Part shown: piece after piece, positions 58,424-64,000 of the stretch
How the letters are laid out: every line of letters begins with the position of its first letter
How positions within the stretch are numbered: the stretch's first letter is position 1
Source of the DNA: Salinimicrobium soli
Lineage (GTDB): Bacteria; Bacteroidota; Bacteroidia; Flavobacteriales; Flavobacteriaceae
Direction of reading: 5' to 3'
DNA length: 64,000 nucleotides
Assembly: GCF_048323655.1 (NCBI RefSeq)
Contig: NZ_JBLUWW010000003.1
Location: 682,001 to 746,000, forward strand
Notes under the pieces: generated by a model
What the model saw: only the letters and a program-made list of their open reading frames with translations
Told to the model about the DNA's origin: nothing
Database searches by the model: none
Translations under genes and position numbers: made by a program

Positions 58424-59227
58424 TTATTGTTTTGGGTATAACCACTCAAAAGCTGCAGGAAATTCCCTGCTCCAAAATGCTTCATTGTGTTCTCCTCCTT
58501 CAATTACATGTACACTGAGATTAGTCTCAGGAACACCTTTTTCTTTGAGAAGTTCTGCCATTTCCTGTAAATCTGGAACTGTTTCTTCCCCTTCTTTGGT
58601 TCCCGCAAGAAAGTAGAACCTGGTTTCCGGTCCTATCTCAGCTTCTCTGGCGTAGTCATAGATCTTTCGGCTAAACCAGAAGGATGGAGAGAACACTCCG
58701 GCCTGCCCGAAGGTTTCAGGATATTTCAATATCGCATAGAATGAGACCAATCCACCCAGAGAGGATCCCATGATCCCTGTATTTTCCTTTCCGGAAAGGG
58801 TCCTGTAGGCCACATCTATATGAGGTTTTAAGGTATTTCGCAGGAAATCCAGGTATTTATCTGCTTCGCCGCCACCGTATTTTTCATGTGGAAAAGGAGT
58901 AAGTTCTGCGATCCTTTTTTCATTCCCGTGTTCTATTCCCACAACGATAACTTCCCTGATGGCAAGGGAATCCAGGTATTCATCCACTTTCCACTCTCCT
59001 ACATACGAAGTTGCAGCATCGAAAAGATTTTGCGCATCATGCATATACAGTACGGGATAGCGCTTCTGCGAACTGTTATAGCCTTCCGGAAGATACACCC
59101 AAATTTTCCGGATCGTATCCAACTGCGGGGCCCCTATTTGAAAGGTTTGCACATTTTTTGAAGCCGTACTTTGAGCCAATACGGGTAAAGTAACTAGCAG
59201 AAGGAAAAGGGGGCTTAGAAATTTCAT
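58424..59227 (-). CDS. Secreted esterase of the PF00756 family
   Basis: A 267-residue secreted hydrolase. It has a signal peptide (MKFLSPLFLLLVTLPVLAQS), the conserved start of the fold (KIWVYLPEGYNSSQKRYPVLYMHDAQNLFDA), the nucleophile serine in MGSSLGGLVSFY and the C-terminal His in IEGGEHNEAFWS. It is related to the lipoprotein esterase at 56844. I reject the N-terminal extension to 59350, because it overlaps the DUF2752 gene and would lack a signal peptide. The stop lies 9 bases before the CDF-like gene. Confidence 0.88.
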   Translation of the reverse strand: MKFLSPLFLLLVTLPVLAQSTASKNVQTFQIGAPQLDTIRKIWVYLPEGYNSSQKRYPVLYMHDAQNLFDAATSYVGEWKVDEYLDSLAIREVIVVGIEHGNEKRIAELTPFPHEKYGGGEADKYLDFLRNTLKPHIDVAYRTLSGKENTGIMGSSLGGLVSFYAILKYPETFGQAGVFSPSFWFSRKIYDYAREAEIGPETRFYFLAGTKEGEETVPDLQEMAELLKEKGVPETNLSVHVIEGGEHNEAFWSREFPAAFEWLYPKQ

Positions 59228-59229
59228 TT

Positions 59230-59625
59230 TTAAAAGGTTATAAGGTTTCTCAAGAGCCAGAACAGCAGTACTATGGCAAGTACCACCATAATAGCCTTCT
59301 TGCCATAAAGACGTTCGCGCCATTTGAGCATTTTTCCTGCGGGAGTCCAAATGTGGTCAAATCCAAACCCGATCAGGATATACGGAATAGAAACAACCAA
59401 CAACGGATTTTGGTTCCAGGCCGGCATTAATTCGAGATGGAGCAAATGATGCACCGCTCTTTGGGAGCCGCAGCCGGGACATAAAAGTCCGGTGAGGGAA
59501 TGAAAAGGACAGGGCGGAAAAAATCCCGAGCCTGCAGGATCAAAGGTCCAGTAGACTGCGGCCAGTCCCAATAAGAGTATTCCGGCGCCGCTATATTGGA
59601 TAATATTTTTAGTGGTCAATTGCAA
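59230..59625 (-). CDS. DUF2752 membrane protein
   Basis: A 131-residue membrane protein. The DUF2752 motif is CPFHSLTGLLCPGCGSQRAVHHL (three Cys, about residues 39-59), with membrane segments at the N-terminus, about 75-92 and at the C-terminus. Its function is unknown; the cysteines could bind a metal. Its start overlaps the end of the GYF/CD225 gene upstream by 17 bases, so the pair is translationally coupled, a pairing seen in other Bacteroidota. Confidence 0.88.
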   Translation of the reverse strand: MQLTTKNIIQYSGAGILLLGLAAVYWTFDPAGSGFFPPCPFHSLTGLLCPGCGSQRAVHHLLHLELMPAWNQNPLLVVSIPYILIGFGFDHIWTPAGKMLKWRERLYGKKAIMVVLAIVLLFWLLRNLITF

Positions 59626-60091
59626 TTACGAAAGCCAAAAAGATGAAATAGAGAACTATTGATGCAACGCCTATCCAGAATCCTATTTTGGTCCATTTTC
59701 CGGCCTCCTCCGAACTTCTTCTGGCTCCCGCAACATCTCCACAGTTAAAGCGGGATTCTACCCGTGCTGCGTTGACAATTCCTGCGATCCCAAAAGGGAG
59801 GCAGCAGAATATTGTTACCAGAATAGATTCTACCAGCCAGGTGCGCGGCCGTGTTGCTTCCGGTTCATAATTTCGTTGAACCACCGGTCTTTCAGGTCTC
59901 CCCGCTCCTCCCATTTCAGGAGGTTGGGTTGAAAAATAATCCTGAAGTTCAGGCAGCTCTTCGGCCGGAATCCATTTTTCCATGGGATGCTTCCATACCA
60001 TGGTGTTCCGGCTAAGTTTGCGTTCTTTTAATTCCTCCAGCGTAAAAGGTCCGTGTTTGGAAAGGCCGTCAGAAAAGAAGTATTCTTTCAT
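59609..60091 (-). CDS. GYF_2/CD225 membrane protein
   Basis: A 160-residue protein with an N-terminal GYF_2-type domain (MKEYFFSDGLSKHGPFTLEELK, about 1-55, a proline-peptide-binding fold) and a Pro/Arg linker. A CD225/dispanin-type segment follows, with two membrane helices (ILVTIFCCLPFGIAGIVNAA and WTKIGFWIGVASIVLYFIF). It is probably anchored in the inner membrane. Overlaps the DUF2752 gene by 17 bases. Function is unknown. Confidence 0.85.
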   Translation of the reverse strand: MKEYFFSDGLSKHGPFTLEELKERKLSRNTMVWKHPMEKWIPAEELPELQDYFSTQPPEMGGAGRPERPVVQRNYEPEATRPRTWLVESILVTIFCCLPFGIAGIVNAARVESRFNCGDVAGARRSSEEAGKWTKIGFWIGVASIVLYFIFLAFVIAIDH

Positions 60092-60166
60092 TATGTGGTT
60101 GGTTGAGAATTTTCAGGTAATAAATATACCACTCTCGCGGCACTTTTACCACCAAAGTCCCCATTT

Positions 60167-60643
60167 TCAGAAGAGATACCAACCGTGACTTCCTGCTACT
60201 GCTCCAAAAATGGTAATAAGGCTTAAACTTAACAGGATCCAGTGAGCCCGGTGCATGATGCGAAAAGCCTTTTCAGGATCATTGTACGCGTACCTGCGAA
60301 AGATCTTATGCAATAGAAAGGGCTCCAGAATGAACAACACCACCGTAAACAACAGCCAAATGAGGATCATGGCATGAATCCACCAGAAGGCCGGATCAAG
60401 TAGCCGATTCCAGGCGTTCAAAACATACATCATGTAAAACCCGGTAATTGCGGTTAAAAGAGTAGTGATCTTTGCCTGAATGGAAAACCTCCCCTCCAGG
60501 CGTTCAAAAGTATCTATTTGTTCTTCCTTTGATTTTAATTTCTTTACGGCCGGGATAATAACGGTGGTAACCATAGCGACTCCACCTATCCAGAGAACAA
60601 CTGCAAGCACATGAATGGTCCTTGCCAGGGTAAGATATTCCAT
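60167..60643 (-). CDS. CopD-like membrane protein
   Basis: A 158-residue protein with four membrane segments (ARTIHVLAVVLWIGGVAM, AKITTLLTAITGFYMMY, FWWIHAMILIWLLFTVVLF, HWILLSLSLITIFGAVAGS). Histidines lie in or near helices (H11, and those in WWIHAM and HRAHW), as in the CopD family of copper-resistance or heme membrane proteins. The start is the ATG at 60643. Copper handling is plausible given nos, Csp and MCO genes elsewhere in this window, but a direct link is not shown. Confidence 0.75.
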   Translation of the reverse strand: MEYLTLARTIHVLAVVLWIGGVAMVTTVIIPAVKKLKSKEEQIDTFERLEGRFSIQAKITTLLTAITGFYMMYVLNAWNRLLDPAFWWIHAMILIWLLFTVVLFILEPFLLHKIFRRYAYNDPEKAFRIMHRAHWILLSLSLITIFGAVAGSHGWYLF

Positions 60644-60688
60644 GAAGAAAAATTTAACTACGAAGGTAGGAATTTTTGTACTTGAGGA

Positions 60689-60847
60689 TCAGCCTTTATC
60701 TAAATCTAAACTGTCCTTTTCTGTTTCCACTTCAGTTTTAGTATCGGGATCTGCCTCGCTCATTATTTTTCCAAGGCGACAGGAAGTAAGCAGGACGAAA
60801 AACAGCATCAAAAGAATGGCTCTTCTAAAAGGATGGTAGGTTCTCAT
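60689..60847 (-). CDS. Short lipoprotein, 52 residues
   Basis: The minus strand reads ATG at 60847 through TGA at 60689. The product starts MRTYHPFRRAILLMLFFVLL followed by the lipobox LLTSC (Cys23), then a short acidic tail (EADPDTKTEVETEKDSLDLD). This is a classical small lipoprotein layout with no further domain. It was found by direct reading, as it falls under a 60-residue cut-off. It lies between the CopD-like gene and the pseudogene remnant; function unknown. Confidence 0.7.
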   Translation of the reverse strand: MRTYHPFRRAILLMLFFVLLTSCRLGKIMSEADPDTKTEVETEKDSLDLDKG

Positions 60848-60870
60848 AGCAAAAGATTTGAAAAAAGTTA

Positions 60871-60900
60871 CAAAAAATTATTCTGCAGGCACTGCAGAAT
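60871..60900 (-). terminator. Intrinsic terminator within the acetyltransferase remnant
   Basis: ATTCTGCAG (60880-60888) and CTGCAGAAT (60892-60900) form a perfect 9-bp stem with a 3-base loop. On the minus strand it is followed by AATTTTTTG. It marks the end of the transcript that holds the DUF1579-like gene. Confidence 0.75.
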
Positions 60901-61107
60901 AGCAAACGCAAGGTTCCAGCCGCGGATGCTCCTTTAATTTGGGATGCCTGAAATTACAAAATCCTGGGTTTGTTGGGGAGTGGCGGGCGCCGGAAAGAAT
61001 TGCATTACCTCGGGATTTGCACTTATTGCTGTCATCTTCGGCACATCATCAGCTGTCCAATTTCTGAAACCAAGCCGCTCAGAACGGAATAGGTAATTGG
61101 GATCCAT
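60878..61107 (-). pseudogene. Remnant of a GNAT acetyltransferase with internal deletion
   Basis: From ATG 61107 the minus strand encodes a 57-residue product beginning MDPNYLFRSERLGFRNWTAD, clearly the N-terminus of a RimJ/RimL-type acetyltransferase, and stops at 60934. In a second frame the sequence continues NFRHPKLKEHPRLEP … up to the TAA at 60878. That resembles the C-terminal FxHPKL … HVLY block of the same family. About 95 middle residues are missing and the two ends are out of frame. ATG 61107 overlaps the stop of the upstream gene (TAATG). So it is a decayed gene, or a 57-residue product without a CoA-binding site. Confidence 0.75.
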
Positions 61108-61610
61108 TATTTTCTATAGATACCCAAAAAGAGGGTTTTCTGAAGATTTTCCTGCTCGTCGTACACTTCCCAGAGCTGCTGTACACTGCCATCTTTCATG
61201 GGAGTCCAGCTGACCTGGTCGTAGATCTTGTTTCCGTCTTCGGTTTCTTTTAACCTACTTCGCATGACCATTTTACCGTTCTCCAGCTTTCCTTTTAAAT
61301 TCAGCACATTGCCCTGGTTGTCGACCCATACCTGGTGCCAGGAGGAATCTCCTTTGTCAAAATAGTTGATACTACTGCCTGTACTACCTCCTGCTCCTTT
61401 CCAATCTTCAGTAAGAAGGCAACCTTCCTCCTTTCGTAAAATGGTATTTTCGCCCACTTTTTTACCTTCAGAATTGTAGACCGTCCACTCGCCTATCCAG
61501 AAATCGAACTGGCGATAGGATTCCTCACAACAGGAACAATCGGTTTGTGCAAATCCCGAAGCCGGGGAAAAGCAAAGCAGCAGCAGAAATACTAAAAAAG
61601 TATTTTTCAT
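61107..61610 (-). CDS. Secreted DUF1579-like protein
   Basis: A 167-residue secreted protein with signal peptide MKNTFLVFLLLLCFSPASGF, the characteristic FDFWIGEWTVYNSEGKKVGEN start of a lipocalin-like beta-barrel and the end FLGIYRK. Four cysteines near the mature N-terminus (CSCC plus one further on) may form disulfides or bind metal. The function is unknown. The stop overlaps the pseudogene start. Confidence 0.8.
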   Translation of the reverse strand: MKNTFLVFLLLLCFSPASGFAQTDCSCCEESYRQFDFWIGEWTVYNSEGKKVGENTILRKEEGCLLTEDWKGAGGSTGSSINYFDKGDSSWHQVWVDNQGNVLNLKGKLENGKMVMRSRLKETEDGNKIYDQVSWTPMKDGSVQQLWEVYDEQENLQKTLFLGIYRK

Positions 61611-61631
61611 ACTTCAAGGCGGAATGACTGT

Positions 61632-61976
61632 TTACCGGGAGGTGGAAGAACCCTGGTTTTGAAATTCGGGAAGTTCAAACCTATCGAAACTGAATACCAT
61701 CAAGGTCCATGCAAGGACCATTGTAATGGCAGTAGCCCAGGAAATTCCTGAAGAGAATCCTACCGACTCAAAAAGGCCGGCAAGTTGGGGTGCATATACT
61801 GTAGGTACTATTCCCACGAAAGAAACCAACCATCTTCTTTTCATGTCGATACTTAGACAAGTATTGCAGTTCACACATTTCCATTGCGCGTAGACCCCTT
61901 TGAAAAAAGGGTTCTTAAGGTACTGCCAGAAAGTGAATTTGTAGTTGCAGTGGGGACAGGTTCTGTGGTTCATCAT
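61632..61976 (-). CDS. Zinc-ribbon membrane protein
   Basis: A 114-residue protein with a zinc ribbon formed by CPHC (about residue 6) and CVNC (about 35), followed by two membrane segments (RRWLVSFVGIVPTVYA and WATAITMVLAWTLMVFSF). The start is one of the tandem ATGs at 61976 and 61973; a longer reading to 62015 adds 13 residues without the ribbon. Function is unknown. Confidence 0.75.
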   Translation of the reverse strand: MMNHRTCPHCNYKFTFWQYLKNPFFKGVYAQWKCVNCNTCLSIDMKRRWLVSFVGIVPTVYAPQLAGLFESVGFSSGISWATAITMVLAWTLMVFSFDRFELPEFQNQGSSTSR

Positions 61977-62043
61977 TATCAATTTTTGATCGATCACAAT
62001 CACATTGAAGGACAAATTAAGAAAAATTTATGTAAAAATGGTC

Positions 62044-62568
62044 TTATCCGGAAAGCTTCCACCTGTACAACAACAATTTTTTAGTTTCTCCAGGAAGGCT
62101 TATTAGCCCTTCCTCCCGTAAACCCAGCTTTAAGAGTATTTTTTGGGAGGCCAAATTTTCCTGGGCGGTAATACCCAGAATTTCTTTTATTCCGAAATCT
62201 TCAATACCCAATTGTTTTACCCGGCAGGCAGCTTCAAAAGCATAGCCATGACCTTCGTATTGCGGAAGAAATCCATAGCCGATGTCTACACCATCCAGGC
62301 CTTCACGGTCATAGAGTCCGCAGCAGCCAAGCTTTGCGCCGTCTGACTTTCTTATTACCGTATTATTGCTGAATCCCAATCGATGCAACTGAGGCATCAT
62401 TCGCTCCCGAATATATTTTGCCGCATCTTCAAGCGTATTCACCTTGCGCTCTCCCACATATCTTTTCCATTTAGGACTGTTGAAGAGTTCAAGGATCATA
62501 TCGGCATCCTCTTCAGTGCTGGGCCTGAGCAGCAATCGCTCGGTCTCGTAAATAGTAGAAGTAATCAT
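62044..62568 (-). CDS. GNAT-family N-acetyltransferase (RimJ/RimL type)
   Basis: A 174-residue cytosolic acetyl-CoA-dependent N-acetyltransferase. The family pattern is ETERLLLRPSTEEDADMI at the N-terminus, the acetyl-CoA loop around LPQYEGHGYAFEAA and ENLASQKILLKLGL near the C-terminus. It is intact, unlike the remnant at 60878. Substrate unknown. Six bases separate it from the small membrane gene upstream. Confidence 0.9.
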   Translation of the reverse strand: MITSTIYETERLLLRPSTEEDADMILELFNSPKWKRYVGERKVNTLEDAAKYIRERMMPQLHRLGFSNNTVIRKSDGAKLGCCGLYDREGLDGVDIGYGFLPQYEGHGYAFEAACRVKQLGIEDFGIKEILGITAQENLASQKILLKLGLREEGLISLPGETKKLLLYRWKLSG

Positions 62569-62574
62569 AAAACA

Positions 62575-62751
62575 TCAATTTCCTCTTCGGGAAAGCAGGG
62601 AGGTGATAATCAGGCCGAGGCCCAAGCCAAGAATAATAGAGCCTACAAAAGCCAGTGGCGATCCCGGAAGGAAAAAGAAACCTGCACCCACCCCGGCTAA
62701 AAGTCCGCCACCTATAGCCCAGGTGCTTTTGTCTTCTTTTTTATCTGTCAT
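62575..62751 (-). CDS. Small membrane protein, 58 residues
   Basis: The minus strand reads ATG at 62751 to TGA at 62575. The product begins MTDKKEDKSTWAIGGGLLAG and has two Gly-rich hydrophobic segments (LLAGVGAGFFFLPGSPLAF and VGSIILGLGLGLIITSLL), ending SRRGN. It is probably an inner-membrane hairpin protein. Co-transcription with the acetyltransferase gene that starts 6 bases later is likely. Found by direct reading. Confidence 0.7.
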   Translation of the reverse strand: MTDKKEDKSTWAIGGGLLAGVGAGFFFLPGSPLAFVGSIILGLGLGLIITSLLSRRGN

Positions 62752-62793
62752 AAGAGTAGCAATTGATTAGTCTCATAAAGATCGTTAAAATTT

Positions 62794-63981
62794 TTAGAAA
62801 CTGTAGGTTTTTGCGCCAGTGAAATTTTCATTAAAAAGAATGGTAGCACCTTCGCCTGGAGCATCGTAAGCTGCCTTATTAACTACAGAGGGATTGGTTG
62901 TATAACTTCCGTTTTCATAAAACAACTCCTTCAGTTCCCCTTGCGATCTAATGAGGAGTATCCTCCAGCCATTCTTCATGGCTTTTTCAACATAGAGAGG
63001 AGTTTTCATGACCGTAAATTTTGTGAGAAGCTCAAGATTTTTGCTCAAAAGTAATATGGTACATCCCCCGCTTCCGCAGAAATAAGGAGTAATAAAATTC
63101 ACAAATACCTCCTTCTCCCCGTCATTATTCAGATCGATCTGGAATAGCTGAAATTTTCGCTGCTCCTGTGTAATTATTTCCAGATCATTAGCCGTAAGGT
63201 ATTCTGAAGTGAGATAATTTCTGATCCTCTTTGCAAGGGTATCATTTAAACTTTGGGTAATAAAAGTACCATGATTGTCTTCAGTAGAAGCGCCCGAAAA
63301 AGCCCCTTGCGGGTATAAAGTGGGTCCGGTGATCCCCTGTTGCATGTATCGCTGCCGGTTCATTTGATAATGAAACTTTGAAATCTTATTCAGGTAATCT
63401 TCTAAAGGTTCCATTCCCAACTCCATTCTCCTTTTGTTGACATTTGAGCTGTCGGAAAGGTTCCGTGGATAAGGCTGTCCCGTATTACTTCTGTAAGCCA
63501 ACTGGGTTCCATACAATTGAGGCTTGCCCGTATTCAAATTCACCCGGTCTACCAGGTATCCATATTTTTCAGCTTCGGCATTATTATTCTTAACTTCAGG
63601 AAGCATCTTGTCTAGTACAAGCTTCTGAAAAGCAGGATCATGATCTGAGTGCTGTACCATTCGCCAGAAGTCTGCAGATCCCTCCTTTCCTACCCGGTCA
63701 TAACCGGGAAAACCATATTGCTCAATGATCTTCCGTAAACGCTTTTCGTGGGTTCTGTAAACACTGTCCTGAAAAGCCTCAAATTCTTCCTCACTCAGTT
63801 TTGCGTATTCCCCCTTTGGTTTGTTTGCAGCGATCTGATCAATTTCAGCCATTTTTGAAAGTTCGGCTGCCAGTTCAGCATTGTAGATTAACCTTTCTGA
63901 AGACTTTTCCTGTTGGGCTTTCGCAATTTGGAAACTGCTGAAGACAATTAATAGTATCAGCAGACTCAAAGGTTTATGCAT
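62794..63981 (-). CDS. Secreted DUF6624-like protein
   Basis: A 395-residue exported protein with signal peptide MHKPLSLLILLIVFSSFQIA and an N-terminal region with EQYGFPGYDRVGKEGSADFW and VQHSDHDPAFQ (the DUF6624 pattern, about residues 85-130). The C-terminal part contains FQIDLNNDGEKEVFV, an FG-GAP-like calcium-binding loop, and CGSGGCTILL. Function is unknown. ATG at 63981, near the window end. Confidence 0.78.
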   Translation of the reverse strand: MHKPLSLLILLIVFSSFQIAKAQQEKSSERLIYNAELAAELSKMAEIDQIAANKPKGEYAKLSEEEFEAFQDSVYRTHEKRLRKIIEQYGFPGYDRVGKEGSADFWRMVQHSDHDPAFQKLVLDKMLPEVKNNNAEAEKYGYLVDRVNLNTGKPQLYGTQLAYRSNTGQPYPRNLSDSSNVNKRRMELGMEPLEDYLNKISKFHYQMNRQRYMQQGITGPTLYPQGAFSGASTEDNHGTFITQSLNDTLAKRIRNYLTSEYLTANDLEIITQEQRKFQLFQIDLNNDGEKEVFVNFITPYFCGSGGCTILLLSKNLELLTKFTVMKTPLYVEKAMKNGWRILLIRSQGELKELFYENGSYTTNPSVVNKAAYDAPGEGATILFNENFTGAKTYSF

Positions 63982-64000
63982 TTGTTTCCTGTTTAAAAAT

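Noticed and set aside
1..64000. CRISPR array, transposon ends, tRNA or rRNA genes
   Set aside because: No regularly spaced direct repeats, transposase motif, tRNA cloverleaf or rRNA stretch was recognised in any gap; all longer gaps are promoter or terminator DNA.

Overview
The window looks like a chromosomal segment of a marine or saline Flavobacteriaceae (Bacteroidota) of the Gramella/Salegentibacter/Salinimicrobium kind. The support is moderately AT-rich DNA, almost no Shine-Dalgarno sequences, several promoters with the Bacteroidota -7 box TAnnTTTG about 20-30 bases before the ATG, many lipoprotein and Sec signal peptides, a type IX secretion C-terminal domain on a secreted oxidase, and a lipoprotein-type clade II nitrous-oxide reductase. 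The taxon is inferred; there is no rRNA gene to confirm it.

Layout. (1) 0-3 kb: the end of an unknown + strand gene, then three tandem paralogues of an unrecognised secreted protein, each with its own related terminator. (2) 3-9.7 kb: topoisomerase IV (parE, a small membrane protein, parC) followed by mscL, then ychF. (3) 9.7-14.1 kb: a methyltransferase and the acetate kinase pathway (pta, ackA). (4) 14.1-22.2 kb: a nitrous-oxide reduction cluster with an Rrf2 regulator, cytochrome c, fasciclin protein, nosZ, a membrane protein, nosL, nosD, nosF and nosY, then a Cys-rich four-helix copper-storage-like protein. nosY carries an in-frame TAA where a glutamate codon is expected.

(5) 22.2-38.9 kb: a complete alpha-glucan/trehalose module as two divergent operons. 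The minus operon (treZ, a GH57-DUF3536 hydrolase, treY, malQ) should convert glucan ends to trehalose. The plus operon (glgE, a treS-maltokinase fusion, glgB) should convert trehalose through maltose and maltose-1-phosphate back to branched glucan. GlgB has a roughly 290-residue Lys/Ala-rich, histone-like N-terminal extension. No glgA, glgC or conventional debranching enzyme is in the window.

(6) 38.9-44.1 kb: a zinc alcohol dehydrogenase and an OsmC protein, then a tightly overlapping three-gene operon of a RimK-like ATP-grasp ligase, a GCS2-type carboxylate-amine ligase and an N-formylglutamate-amidohydrolase-like enzyme, which is a plausible pathway for an unknown gamma-glutamyl/amide product. 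(7) 44.1-50.9 kb: an intergenic region with a small ORF and two strong terminators, formate-tetrahydrofolate ligase, a T9SS-exported multicopper oxidase and a secreted S9 peptidase. (8) 50.9-64 kb: a minus-strand run of membrane and accessory genes (a CPA2 antiporter, 2H phosphoesterase, ABC exporter, two esterases, a CDF-like transporter, DUF2752 and GYF/CD225 proteins, an internally deleted acetyltransferase pseudogene, an intact acetyltransferase and a DUF6624-like protein). Three short genes here (at 44413, 60689 and 62575) and the pseudogene at 60878 were found by direct reading.

The most interesting points are the nosY nonsense codon, the amidoligase trio, the GlgB extension within an apparent glucan-trehalose cycle, and the three paralogues that seem to have been duplicated with their terminators. 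No tRNA, rRNA, CRISPR array, insertion sequence or phage gene was recognised.
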